64,000 nt of DNA from Ditylenchus dipsaci (Eukaryota; Nematoda; Chromadorea; Rhabditida; Anguinidae): contig SADC01000704.1 of assembly GCA_004194705.1 (NCBI GenBank), positions 1 through 64,000 on the forward strand, given 5' to 3'. A program made the translations under genes and the position numbers. Positions 33,801 to 45,869 of the stretch are shown here, piece by piece. Within the stretch, counting starts at the first letter, position 1; every line of letters starts with the position of its first letter. The notes under the pieces were generated by a model. That model was not told the origin of the DNA. It ran no database searches and was given only the letters and a program-made list of their open reading frames with translations.

Positions 33801-35770
33801 GCTGTGTGAATTTACTCACCATGTGAACGTTTTTCTTCATTGCCCAAGGAGCGTAAATTGCAAAACTGAAGGCATAAGCCAAAATGAACAAGATAAAGCA
33901 CATCTTTCTTTTCCTGAGATATCCCTGATGAAACGGCTGGCACACTGCCATGTACTGACTCAGCGTCAGGAAGACCACAATCCATACACTGGCGCCCATA
34001 AGTGCGTTTGCCTGTCAATTCACTTTTTTAAAATTTTGTTGTTGTAATGAAGTGTTTCCCTCTTACCAATGGGAAGCCAATATGAGCATAATAAAAGGAA
34101 AAGGTAGCCGAACACAGGCGAAAATCTAGCAACCAGGCCAGCATGGGGATTATAGATATGTGTGTCAACTAAAAGTAATTAAGTGAACATAAGCAGGAAA
34201 TAGTTTTTTTTTTATTTTTCCAGGAAATAGCTATATGAATTCTGCTGAAAATCGATGGACCCTGTCACCTAACAGTAGTTTTTTTTTCTTTATTCAATTG
34301 ATTCAAAAGAATAAGTCGTCAAAGCTCGGTTTAAAAAGGGCATACTCAAAAAGCATGTAGCTTAAATTTGGCCAATTAAAAAAGTTAGCTGCATTCTTAA
34401 TAAAAATTTGTCTACGTATCTCAGTCAATGAAATGTTAAAAAGACGTTACATCGGGAAAAAAAGTTAAGCCCGCAAAAGTTTTCTCTTTTAGACTAGAAC
34501 GCATGTTTGTAGGTGGCGGAATTTACCAAAATTTGACTTTTTGCCTTTGGGGCTAAGATAATTCAACTTATAAGGGTGTTTGGATACTAAAGTTGACAGA
34601 TAGAGTTGACTAATAGAGCCCCTCTCTAAAATAGAGTACCCCTTCGCCTCTCTAGATGGTAATGAAAAATGAAGCCTCCTCTCTAATAGAGCCCCGCCCC
34701 TCCACCTAAGTCGAGACCTAGTGCCGAATGTGGTCTATTTTTCGTAAGCCTCCTGTTGTTCTTTTGGACGCCTTAAATTTCACGACAAATTTTTTGTCGG
34801 GGCTTAGACTTCGAGGGTTGAAAAAATAAAGCCACCCTCTCCAATAGAGCCCTTCTTTTCTAATGCAGCCCCCTCACAGTTTCATTGAAATATAAAGCCC
34901 CGGGGCTCTACTTGAACGTTTACGGCACTTGCACATATCGAAGCAAACAGTCCAGATCAAAAAAAGAACACCTGACGATTGGATACAGAAACTGACCGGA
35001 TACACCGACTGGATGCAATTTTTGTTGCGAAAGTTCTAAAAGTATGTTTAAACCACACGTTTGAGTCCGTCTAACGGACGCTGGCCTACCCTGAGCCTAC
35101 GTGCGTAAAAATTCGCGAAATCGAAAAAAGTCGGTGTATGCAGTCAGTTTTTGTATCCAGTTGGATGTATACCAAAAAAGTGATAAAGTCGGCCCCTTGT
35201 CGGATGCCGCTCAAAAAAAGATTGCCAGGCTTCTAAAAGCACTCGGTGCAGCCGTGCAAGTATGGCATAAATTATCAACGATTTCCTGATTTTTGGATTC
35301 CAAACCTTTTTTTGCAAATTTTCGCTTACCAAGTCAGTCATGGCCAATAGTGTCAAATATGTATATATGATGCTGGCTCTTCTAAGCAGCGGGTGTGTGA
35401 GTGTAGCTATTGTCAGGCTGAAAATGATTAATCAATACAATTAAACATAATATCCCACAATCCCGAACTTACATATCGCCCACAACTCCTATGGCAATAA
35501 TAACTGGAGCAATGTAACCGTAAGTGATTTTGTTGAGCTCTGAGACTGAGTTGTGTGAGTCCACGAATATCTTGAACAAATATTCTTTTTTTAACTTCGG
35601 TCAACAAAAATGCATTCAAATCTACCGTGCTATTCCAGAAATACATAGGCGCTACTTGCCTGTCTCCAAAGCTCTGGAGAAAACCACAAATTGTGGTCAT
35701 TGTCTCCCGAAAAAATACTGAAAACATCAATTTTACAGAGCAAATATAAAATAAAGGGTATCTAAGCATC
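30801..35770 (-). CDS. Class A G-protein-coupled receptor, probably peptide-type
   Basis: Exons: upstream limit uncertain-35473 (TM1, YIAPVIIAIGVVGD), 35417-35330 (TM2, YLTLLAMTDL), 34168-34067, 34011-33820 (TM3-TM4, LSQYMAVCQPFHQGYLRKRK), 32733-32503 (LKCSFVICD loop, TM5 REFFTRILPFVLIAYFNTMI), 32448-32302 (TM6 VFFLCTIPAAPL), 32246-32228, 32172-32037 (TM7 NFYFYCLINPDIR) and 31256-30801. The last is a Ser/Asn/Arg-rich cytoplasmic tail ending SAVSIAAPILSIDTV. The seven-helix plan, FxxC..P in TM6, NFYxYCL in TM7 and a cysteine in the second outer loop fit neuropeptide receptors of the FMRFamide/GPR139-like sort. Unusual: SQY in place of E/DRY after TM3, and Gly-Asp rather than Gly-Asn in TM1. 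One frame change is needed before the tail exon. An N-glycosylation site (WNST) lies in the probable N-terminal stretch near 35.63 kb. Ligand unknown. Confidence 0.8.
33310..33499. mobile_element. MITE in the GPCR intron
   Basis: CTGAAGGTACGTTCACATAA and inverted TGTGGACGTGCCTTAAG ends, with internal inverse arms of GGTGTGGG / CCCACACC. Family not assigned. Confidence 0.45.
34560..35200. repeat. MITE fragments in a GPCR intron
   Basis: 34600-34925 has TAATAGAGCCCC units of the CCTCTAATA family. 34980-35180 is an inverted repeat with arms GGATACAGAAACTGACCGG and CAGTCAGTTTTTGTATCC. Not coding. Confidence 0.5.
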
Positions 35771-35799
35771 CAAACAAGAGAAAATAGTGAAAATTATAA

Positions 35800-38350
35800 T
35801 ATTGGCAAAATAGAATATTGGCAAAAATTGAAAACACAAAATATGAGGGAAAAAACTACAAAGAGTCTATCAGAAAACCTATAAAAATGTGTGTTTATAA
35901 GGTGATGTAACAGAGATAATAAAAAGCAAAAATATTAGTTTTGAATCGACTAGTGTTTCTTTCATATATTTTAACAGGAAGTCTGCCGAAAAAGTGTTTA
36001 TATAATTAGAGAAGATAATGCGAGACTTTTAAGAGTGTCATATTTCAAATTTGGAGGTTCTCTCTATTCAATTATAATAATTTTTTTAAAGTTCAGAGAG
36101 ATAAAAATTTAACATTATTATCTTTGTTTTTCTTAATTTTTTTTCTATTTTTATTCTTTTTCGTAAAACTCTATTGTTTGAATATCTGACTTCAGTACAG
36201 AATACCCTCAACCTACTCCCCCTTCCCAAAAAAAACTTATGCTTTTTACAACTTGAGTAAAGAGCACCCAAATATACAGTCGAGTCTCTCATTAAAATAC
36301 GCCCCAAAGTTCGTTCCCGCCTAGGGTGCGACACTTTTTTTAGCTTCATTTTTTCAAACTTTTATCCAGTTCTGTTTTGACAGTCTGGTCCCAAATATCG
36401 CAAGAATTCCGATTAACCCGATCGTTTTTGACACTGAAAGGCAAAAACTCCCATTAATATACATTTTTTAATTAGCATGAAGTTCTCCACCATGATATTC
36501 AGAAATTATAGTCGGTTTTGTAGCTGTTAAAGTACTTTTAGAAATTTAATTTTGTTTCTTTGAATTTGTTACAGAACTCAAAATGGGCCTAAAACTATCT
36601 TAGAATAAATTTAGCGTACGCTCAAAGTTACTCCTCAAAAAAATCCATGCATGATGTATGCCTGGTGTTCTCAAAACAAATTTTTTTTTGCATAAGACTT
36701 TTAACAAAGATCTAGTATAACTCCGCAAAAATAAATATGAATACAAAATTAAAAGTCAAATTCAAAAATAATTTATCCTCGTCAATAATGATGTCGATAA
36801 GTAAATATTTTTTTAAAGAAAAATAGCTGACTATAAACCTCAGGAAAGGTCAAAAGAACACATATTAAAAAGCAAATTAAAAAACAATTTTCTGCAAAGA
36901 CACGATAATTTTTTTTAATAACCACTTAAACTCTTTAATGACTTCACAAAAAACCACTTTTATGCTTCCGCAAAACCGCAAAAAACACGAGAATGCAGAC
37001 ATTAAAAGGAGATTTTCTCATCAAATCGTGTAAAGTGAAAGCTCTTAAAAGTGATTCGTTGTTGGAGGACTAAGCCTTGAGTAGCAGCTCATGGCAACTC
37101 GTCTCCGTGCAGCAAAGCAAATTAATTCGACAAGAAGAGCATGACTGAACGGGTAGAAGTGGCAGGAGGGAGACAACAAACAGGGGGGCTAAAACTACTA
37201 AATCAACTCAACATTCACTGCACGACTCACTGCCTCCAACTTCAGGAAGTGCCAATAAGGGCAGCAGCCCCTTTGTTTCAATTTGCCACTATAACATTTC
37301 AGGAAACAGCAATTGTTTTAATGCAAATCACTCTAAATGTATCAGGTTGTTTTCGAAATGTTGCGCAAATTTTAATTTTTTGAAAATTAGCTCAGTATTT
37401 TAGGGTATCGTATATTCTCTATTAATCCTCCACTCTCCAATAAACCCCCACTCTCTAATAATTCCCCACCCTGCGGACCTTATATCTCAGCTTAGAGCAA
37501 ACACTTCACAAATCTGTTTTTCGCGCTTTCTTAATTAGCACAAGCTCCTGATTCCACTTTTCAGATTTTAGTCGACTCCCCAAAAATCTCAAAATCGACC
37601 TCAAATTTTTCCGATTTTTTTAGGTGTTGAAAAATAATCCCATGGGGGATTAATACAGAATATACGGTGAATCAGGCTAGTTTTTTGTGAAAATTTTTGA
37701 GCTCACCTTGTTTTTGCCTGCACCAGACAAAGTCATTTTTATTAATTTGATAGCAGCTGCAATTTGCTAGTTTGTTTTATATGCTTTTTGCTTTATGATT
37801 TTCGTTATCTAGCGTGCCACCAGGTGGGTTCGTGTTATCTTATTTTGTGTAAGCAAGTGGAGCGGGCAACTTGTGTGACTAGAAATTGGTGGAGTGCAGT
37901 AGATAAGCCTTAGTTTTTGTAAGCCCAAATGATGCGCATGTTCCACCCATCTGATGACAGGCAAGTTATTTGGCATGCTGGCTATTTTTTGGGTTGCTGG
38001 TTTCGCACTTGGCGTCAAAAAGTCGAATTAATTTGAGTAACTACTAAATTGACCAAATTTGACAAAAAAATTGCTTTGCCTTGGTCTACGAAGTCTACCT
38101 AGTGTACTCTAGTCCAGAAACCCAAAGTGAGCTTGCGGTATTTGGAAAAACACTTTTCAAATATCTTGCCTCCGAAAATGTTGAGTAAATAGAGAAACAG
38201 ACCTAAGTTTTGAAAAAAATCATAAGAGTTTTTAGGATCAATAAAGTTAAGGAAGTGAAATATGGCTACCGGTTTTTGAAATGAGAAACCAAAAGTGCTT
38301 AATCCACCACAAAATATTAAAAAGGCAGTAGATGTTATTCATTTAATAAA
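35800..38350. other. Gene-free spacer with MITE pieces
   Basis: 36279-36440 is the left half of a pogo-type MITE (CAGTCGAGTCTCTCATTAAA, then TTCGTTCCCGCCTAGGGT) whose full relatives are at 57263 and 62433. 37409-37671 is a CCTCTAATA-family MITE. An open frame at 37141-37383 has no family resemblance and was not called. Confidence 0.5.
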
Positions 38351-38357
38351 ATTTCTT

Positions 38358-38534
38358 ATGAAAACCTTCATAAGTATCTCCACACTACTGCTCTTCTCCT
38401 TTTTCCTCGCTGTTTTAGCTACTGACAGATTTTCAACGCCTTCTCCTATGTTTTGTGCTACTTTTTTGCTTCATCACAGATTAGCTGAGGCGAAGAGGCT
38501 GCCGGCGGGGACTGGGTTGTTAAATAATACTTGA
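38358..38534 (+). CDS. Candidate small secreted peptide
   Basis: ATG at 38358 opens a 58-residue frame beginning MKTFISISTLLLFSFFLAVL, a strong signal-peptide profile with likely cleavage after AVLA. A short mature part TDRFSTPSPMFCATF, HHRLAEAKRLPAGTGLL and NNT follows, with stop at 38532-38534. It contains KR, a possible dibasic processing site, and a single cysteine. The ORF is short enough to arise by chance in this AT-rich background, and no TATA box or poly(A) signal is evident. Confidence 0.25.
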   Translation: MKTFISISTLLLFSFFLAVLATDRFSTPSPMFCATFLLHHRLAEAKRLPAGTGLLNNT

Positions 38535-38888
38535 GACGACAAGCATATAAATTGTTTTTTGACACGATAGATGAACACACCAATTGTTAGCTTCACGAGA
38601 TTTAGACAAAACTTATCAAAAAATTAATGTGATCATTGCGCAAAAAAGTTTTTTTAAATGTAAAAATGGGAATGGATACTTTTTCAGTAAATTTCATATT
38701 TATCAAAACATAGGAGTAAGCTGTTGCCTTTCACCATCTTTCAAAACTAGCAATAGATGACTTTTATTAAATATTATGGCACAGTAGGGGAAGCGTTGGA
38801 TTTTGTAGTGGTAGCAGCTAAAAGAGGCTATTTTTCTCTAGGTCGCAAGTTCAAGGCTAATTGATGATGTTTGATGCTTGATGATATA

Positions 38889-39074
38889 CAGTCAAGTCTC
38901 GATTTAACGAAACCCCGATTTAACGAAACTCTTGATTTAACGAACCTTTTTTTGGTGGCTATTTGGCCACCGATTAAATAAAATGACTAAAATAAGCTCT
39001 CGATTTAACGAAACCTTCGATTTAACGAACATTTTTGGCGGTCCCCAGGGGTTCGTTAAATCGAGACTTGACTG
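38889..39074. mobile_element. Pogo-type MITE, TIR CAGTCAAGTCTCGATTTAACG
   Basis: TA-flanked with near-perfect 20-bp inverted ends. Direct GATTTAACGAA repeats on the left; CGGTCCCCAGGG family motif near the right end. Confidence 0.9.
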
Positions 39075-40830
39075 TAACTTGATGATGATACTTGATGATT
39101 TAAAAAAGGTTAAAAATTTCAAGAGTAAACGCACGGCTTTTCAAACTGACCAAAATGGCACGATTTGAGTTTTTGGCCGTTTCTGCATGGCGCACTGGCA
39201 AAGCTTGTCGTCAAAAGATTTTACACAGCAAAAAAGCTGTTTTCTTCGAGTTCACGAGTTTTTGACTTCACCCACTGAAACCATCGATTTTTCAAAAAAA
39301 TCCAATTTTTATTGTTAGCTTATTCAAAACGAAATCAAAAAGTAGACATATGTCATAAAATTCAGATTTGGTCACGAGTTCGACCCCACCTACTGACACC
39401 ATCGATTTTTCAAAAAAAATCCAATTTTTATGTTAGCTCATTCGACGCAAAATTGAAAAGTAGACTTAGGTCATAAAATACAGATTTTCAACTTTTCTTA
39501 CAAAAAAATTGAGTACAGGCCCGATGAAAATCCAGAATTCAAGTCAAATACGAGGCATCAAAATTACATGAAACTTATTTCGCATTTGGAGACCCCCAAT
39601 TTTGCATTTTTTGCAACCGTTTTTAGACCAAAATGTAGCCCTGAATTCGCCCTACACACTAGCCGAACAGAATTTTGGTCATGAACATCAGAATTGCTCG
39701 GCATTTTGAATAAAAGTCAGACGAAAGTACATATTTTAGGTCAAATACTCGGCAAAAAGTTAAAATGGAAATTCTTTTTGCATGTAGATCAGAAATTTTG
39801 CATTACGGATGATGAGTTATACACCAAAAGAAAGATGAGAATCTCTTTTTCGAAAATACAGGTCAGATTTTTAAAATACATAATTTACAAAAATATAAAC
39901 CATTTGAAGCCCGAAACACGTTTTTCTAGTCAAATTTGAGGGGTTGTTAATTTCCCGCAATAAATTTTCAAAAAGGCGAAAAGAACGGGTTGAAAAGCCG
40001 TAAAAGGAGTAACAACAATTTCTTATAAAATAAAATTTGCGCGAAAAAAAATTCATCTCATCCAACCGTGTTTGCCAACAAATCATTTATTCTTTTACGT
40101 GAAATTTTTCGGTATGGTAATTTTCCCACACCGCTGACATCGACGGAAAGAAAGACGCAAGAGATGCTGGAAAACCTGATGACGGGATCGGCATTTAAAA
40201 AGCAAAACTTCAATTTAACGGTTTTCTTATTTTTGATTTTTTTAAAGCAAAAACTTTAGATTTTTGAAAAACAATCCGCGAAGTCGGAAGTAACCTGACT
40301 GTGAAAACAAAACTGATAACTTTTTTTTGAAAATTTCAGAAATAACGGCGCTTGCACAAGTTTGTGCTGCATTATAATGAAGTCGGCGTATTCTAAAAAA
40401 ATTTCTGGGCTCCGGCACCAGCGCAACCTTTGAAAAAAAAATGCATGTATGTTTAAGAGTCTTTAACCCATATCTGCCCCGTGTATTTTAAATCGACGTA
40501 AATTTCAATGGCTTGGTTCTTGCCGGTTTTTTAAGCTTTTTAATGATTTGATTCTTTCATGATTTATAGCTCTGCGTTTGGGATTTCAGATGTGCCTTAT
40601 ACGATTCTTGAAACATATTTGATTTTTTACAAAACTACAAACGAACAAGTGAATTAGGACGAAAATATGAAATTGCTTAAAATGACTTAGTAGCTTTAGC
40701 AAAAAAATAAATAAAAATGCAAAAAATCACGCTTGTTTAAAAGCCCTAAGTGTGATTTCGAAAAGGTGCTTTCTTGACTTTTACAAGTTGCTCTATTTTG
40801 GTTGTGAAAATTTTGATTGAACAAATTGGG

Positions 40831-41389
40831 GGTACAGAAGGTTTGAACGCCAGCATATTGACCGCCGGCATATTTTGAACGCAAACATATTTTGACCGTC
40901 ACTAAACTGACCGCCCCCTAAATTGACTGCCAGGCAAATTTGACCGCCACCAAATTGACCGCCAGTGCTTTTTGACCGCCGGCATATTCAGACCAATTTT
41001 TAGATCTGAATTATTTTTTATTTTTAAAAATTTTTGGTAATTAGTTGTAGCCCTGTTTTTAGTACTAAAACTTGTGGAAAAACAAAACAAAAATATATCT
41101 AAACTTTAAAAGGCGCTAAATTGGTGATGCAAGACGTGTCAGATTATCACCAAGTGAGCACATTTCAAAGTTCAGATCTATTTTTGTTTTGTTACTACAG
41201 AAGTTTCAGTACCAAAATGAACCTGGCATTCAAATATTTTTTGGTACAAAAATATTTTAAAAAATTAAAAGAAATTCAGGTCTAAAAATTGGTCTACATA
41301 TGCTGGCGGTAAATTTAGATAGCGGTCAGTTTAGTGGCTGTCAAATTAGTGGTGGCCAAAATATGCCGGCGTTCAGACGTCCTGCACCC
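40831..41389. mobile_element. Foldback element D with TTGACCGCC arrays, imperfect 9-bp TSD
   Basis: Left GGTACAGAAGGTTTGAACGC, right inverse GGTGCAGGACGTCTGAACGC. The left arm (40848-40995) has about nine degenerate copies of a unit with TTTGACCGCCGGCATA. The right arm (41285-41375) has the inverted counterpart (ATATGCTGGCGG, GTGGCGGTCA-like). Flanks CAAATTGGG and CAAATTAGT agree at 7 of 9 bases. The architecture matches elements A, B, C and E. Confidence 0.65.
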
Positions 41390-41780
41390 CAAATTAGTGA
41401 GTTATAGCTTTGAAAAATGTCTCCATTGGGAAAAACATGAAATTCTTTTTCTTGGCATTCTAATTTTACTTATCTTTTTCTAACAATCACCACGGAAGTT
41501 TTCACTTAAAAGATAGTTAAGATAAATATACTACATTTTGAGTGGTGACCTATTCAGATATTATGCACAAAAAGTAGGTCTAAAAACTCCAAAAAGAGTT
41601 AACAAAGGGCGAAAACCCAATTTACGAAAATTGTTAAAATCTCGAGATTTAAACTATCTTAAAATTTTTTGACTGCATTTTATAATAAACCCAACCATTT
41701 TACCCCTGAAAATGCCCGTTTCGGTTCAAAGAAAAAAATTTTATTTTCTAAAAATTAATTTGGACAAAATGGGTTAAAAT

Positions 41781-41924
41781 CCGGGATGGGAATGAAATTT
41801 TTTCAAAAAGTACATTTTCCGAAAAAAGTACATTTTGACTAATTTTCAAGAAAAAAAAAATTTTAGCCAGTGCTTATATTCCAGTAGCGTCAAATCTTTT
41901 TAAAAAGTAGGATTCCCATCCCTG
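41781..41924. mobile_element. hAT MITE, 8-bp TSD GTTAAAAT
   Basis: GTTAAAAT at 41773-41780 and 41925-41932; ends CCGGGATGGGAATGAAA and inverted GGATTCCCATCCCTG. Same family as 27470-27676. Confidence 0.9.
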
Positions 41925-42404
41925 GTTAAAATTGATTTTGTAAGTCGGAGTCAAAAGATACCCTTTTAGTGTAAAACTTCCCAAGTAAACCAATTTTTTA
42001 AATTAATTTTGTTAATAAATATTTTTTATCAGGTTTCTTGCGTTGTTCTAATTCTAGCACATTACTATGACGCTTTGAGTGGTCAATAGGCCCAATTTAA
42101 ATAGTTAATTATTACAATTCAAGTTGTCGCAATTTTTGTCGCGACTTTTGAAAGATTTTCAAAAAATGAGGCAAGTTTTTTGTTATTTAAAATAATATCA
42201 CAGACAGGAAGCTATAATAAAACTAGAAAGTTTTCGAAAAGGTAAGTAAGTTTTTTACTTCATGATTAGCTCTTAATTTTTTAGGCAAAAATAAAATGTT
42301 GCGTTGAACTTGAAACTCTAGTGTTTACCCAGTTGCTTTTCGTATTATTGCTATCCTCAGACCATCTGAATCAACTGAAATTACCAGGTCCTTAGAAGAT
42401 ATCA

Positions 42405-42416
42405 GCAAGTATATAT
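42405..42416 (+). promoter_or_regulatory. Candidate TATA box of the pectate lyase gene
   Basis: AGTATATATACT about 65-75 bp upstream of the ATG at 42480, a spacing compatible with a short 5' leader. Confidence 0.4.
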
Positions 42417-43945
42417 ACTGCCAAGTTGTTTAATTTTTTTTATTAAGCAAGTTCATTGACTTCCTCCTTAGTAGTCTGAATGTACTCCACCTTAGCTATC
42501 GCCATCTTTTTTTTAGTAGTTAGCAATGCGTCAAGCAGCTCTCCAGCCTGTAATACCAAATTTCCCACAGCCACCAACGGCCAAGAAGTACCTGCCACAA
42601 TACCTGTTACAGCAAACAAAGACTTTGGCATGGTTAGATTGGTTGCAGGAAAGGGTGTGGGCGGCAGTACTGTCAACGAAAACGATCAACCTATCTTGCT
42701 TTTGGAGCCTGGCGTTACTGTATCCAATGTGAGATAACTCAAAAATTCAAATTGGCCCTCTATAATTTGCCGCATATGTCTCTAGGTAATAATTGGTAGT
42801 CCAGCGTCCAAAAATATTTGATGCAAAGGTTCTTGTACTCTTCAGAATGTTTGGTGAGAATTTAAAGTGAAAAAAACCATTTTTATATTTCAATTTGTTT
42901 GAGGTGGGAGTCAGTTGGAACTCATGCTGTATGTGAAAAAGCCTCAATAATCTAAGAAACGCGGAATAAGCTAAGAATTAATTTATAGGCTGGCTTTGGA
43001 ACTGATACTCAATATTGGGCTAATGTTAACAACAAATATACAGTTCAGGGTGGAGGAGCACAAAATGCTGCTGACAAAGTATAATATCGTTAACAAATTA
43101 TATTTTTTCCGAAACACGATATTTTAGATGTTTATCCAACAAGGAGCAGGCACAACTACCATCACTAACTTCTATGCTTATAATGGTTCCAAGTTGTACC
43201 AGTCTTGTGGAGATTGCCCTACCCAATTTAAACAGCGTCACCTAATTATAAACACCAGCACTTTCCAAGGAGTTGGTCTTTTAAAGGCTAAAGTACACTG
43301 TTTGGGAAGGGGCAAAAATTGCGCACCGGTTTTTTTCTGCTCTCCTTATTTGGGATAGCCCAAAACTGCATTTTTTCGAGGTCTCAGTATGTTTTAGGCC
43401 CTAAAATGATATTAAAACCACAAAAAAATTGTACACACTTTTTCATCTGTTTTATCGTTTTAGCGCTTGAAACATACTTGCAAGAGACCCTATCCGGGTG
43501 TCATTTTGAGAACCCTATCGCCGGAAGTTTTCATTGCATATTCTTTTGGAGCTTGTAAGACTTCTTAGTGAAACAGGGCCATTGAGGCGATATTACCACA
43601 AAAAGTGGTACAAGCCCGAAATCAAAGTTATGAAAATGACAATCGAAGATGAAAAGTTATGAAAATAATGAAAATGAAAATAACAGCGTTTTACGTGGTC
43701 TAATCTCTGTAAAACTTTGTTAATTGACATAATTTCGCGTATCTCTGGTTTCTTGTATACACTTAAAAATTTTTTACTACCAACATTTTTTCGCTAGATT
43801 CTAGCGGTCATTTTGAGTACTAAATGCACATAACTCGAAAATAAAATTTTTGTGAACATAAGACATTGAATACAAATATCCAACAAAAACCATCATCCAG
43901 TTCATGTTCATTTCATAACTTTGATTTCAAGGAGCATGTTTGTCG

Positions 43946-45304
43946 GGTCATAGGTAAATTCGCCAACACAATTTCGCCAACAGCAATTTCGCCAACAGCA
44001 ATTTCGCCAACAGCAATTTCGCCAACAACAATTTCGCCAACAGCAATTTCGCCAACAACAATTTCGCCAACAACAATTTCGCCAACAGCAATTTCGCCAA
44101 CGCAATTTCGCCAACACAATTTCGCCAACAGAATTTTCATTAAGAGTTTAAACTTTTGTATTGAAAAGAATCCTTATTATTTCAAATGTTTTACTATGAA
44201 CCATCTCCAGTCCTGCTGGACTGTCCATGCATCAACAAAACAAGTGGTCATCCAGGTGGTGCGAATTTTTTTTTCGATTTTTTCAGTTTCCAAAACCTGT
44301 TTAATGTACTAAGTCGAACATTCTAAAGATGCTTTGACGGTAGTGAAATGCCGTTTTGTCGGGTTTTTTTCCGAGTTTAGTAAAAAGTCGACGTAGTGCA
44401 AGTAACGGGTTTTCAATTTTTCGGGAGTATTTACTTGTAATATGATGCCCGGGTCCTCAACATTATTGTGAACACGCTTACTCCAACACTGACTGTTGTG
44501 AACATGCCGTAATTCTCGGCTGAGATGGAGGCGCCTAGAGTGTGGCTCAATTCAGACCGTTTTTTCGTCGCATATTATTTTTGCGACATCTAGTACTGAG
44601 ATAATCGGTGGTTGACATGCAAGGCACAAAAAATATACACCAAAATGATAAAATGGGAGATCCAAAATCAAGACCACTGAGTATGGACTCGAACCCTTGA
44701 GGTTGGATCAGGAACATTAAAAGTGGATCGTGACTATTGAAAGTATATAAGGAGAACTGAGTGAAACTGAATTTATAGATAGTTAGATGTTACGTGAGGC
44801 TGTTGTGTCGTATGACTTCAATCCCCAAAATACAATCCCCAAACCCTATAAAAATACAGAACTGGCCCCCAAAGATCTGGCCCCCAAACGGAGGCCCCCA
44901 AAATACCCATAACCTTTTAAAAAGCAAATGCCAGTGTACAACACGATTAAAAAGTGTGTTGGACCGCTTTTTGGACCGCTCTGTGCTACTCTCGTTTTGT
45001 GTGAAATATATATCACCAACACTATAGAATCAACGAAACAGGTTTTGGAAACTGAAAAAATCGAAAAAAAAATTCGCACCACCTGGATGACCACTTGGTT
45101 TTGTTGATGCATGGACAGTCCAGCAGGACTGGAGATGGTTCATAGTAAAACATTTGAAATAATAAGGATTCTTTTCAATACAAAAGTTTAAACTCTTAAT
45201 GAAAATTCTGTTGGCGAAATTGCGTTGGCGAAATTGCTGTTGGCGAAATTGTTGTTGGCAAAATTGCTGTTGGCGAAATTGTGTTGGCGAATTTACCTAT
45301 GACC
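43946..45304. mobile_element. Foldback element B (Mutator-like), 9-bp TSD TGTTTGTCG
   Basis: TGTTTGTCG at 43937-43945 and 45305-45313. Ends GGTCATAGGTAAATTCGCCA and its exact inverse. The left arm has about 11 copies of a 15-bp unit AATTTCGCCAACAGC; the right arm has about 5. Next comes the family block with CCAGTCCTGCTGGACTGTCC (44207 and inverted 45118), shared with element A. The interior of about 650 bp has repeats of TGGCCCCCAAA and no recognised gene. It lies in the large pectate lyase intron. Confidence 0.9.
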
Positions 45305-45404
45305 TGTTTGTCGCCGATGGGAATGTTTTAAAAGGCGGGTACCAGGAAAATTTCAAACGAGAATCAATTTGCGTCAATTTTTTCGAACTGGAGCAAAAAC
45401 TGTA

Positions 45405-45475
45405 CCCCTAGTGAGAATCGAACATACGACACTTTTAAAGTCCGCCGCTGCTTTACCACTAGGCCACTGATGATG
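45405..45475 (-). repeat. tRNA-like sequence (A and B boxes)
   Basis: The minus strand reads GTGGCCTAGTGGTAAAGCAG (A box), an arm around GGACTTTAAAAGTG and TATGTTCGATTCTCAC (B-box type). The anticodon position would read TTA (suppressor-like) and stem pairing is imperfect, so it is a tRNA-derived repeat or pseudogene. Confidence 0.5.
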
Positions 45476-45869
45476 TTAAACAATTAAGGTGTTTTTGATT
45501 ACTTATTTCGCGCTGGGTCTCTACGAAAATGTTTTTCAAATAGTCCTTTTTTAAAATGACCTGGTACCCGCCTTATAAAATATTTCATCGGCGATGGCAT
45601 GCCCCTTTGAAAGACCATAGCCGTCGCCGACAACGAGAATTTCAAATGTTTGAATTCGCGCGGGACAGTTCTCTTTCGTCTTTCATTGTACTCTTTTGAG
45701 TCTTCTTGATGAGCATGTAAGACTTCTAAGTCAAACTGGTCCATTAAGGCGATATTACCACAAAAGTAGTACAACACTTAAAGGACCATAGCCGTCGCTG
45801 ACAACGAGAATTTCAAATGTTTCTCTTTCGTCTCGCACTGTACTCTTTTGACTTGCTTCGAATACCGTG

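Larger units (their letters stand above)
39075..42375. other. Repeat-rich spacer
   Basis: No gene supported. Two direct copies of about 90 bp at 39260-39350 and 39370-39460 share CACCCACTGAAACCATCGAT-like sequence and TTAGCTTATTC. Foldback element D and a hAT MITE (next entries) lie within. Confidence 0.45.

Noticed and set aside
37141..37383. 80-residue frame
   Set aside because: No signal, motif or splice context; chance frame in less AT-rich sequence.
43866..44312. 148-residue frame with repeated ISPTA
   Set aside because: Translation of the AATTTCGCCAACAGC array of element B.
45405..45475. Functional suppressor tRNA (anticodon TTA)
   Set aside because: A and B boxes are present but stems pair poorly; more likely a tRNA-derived repeat.
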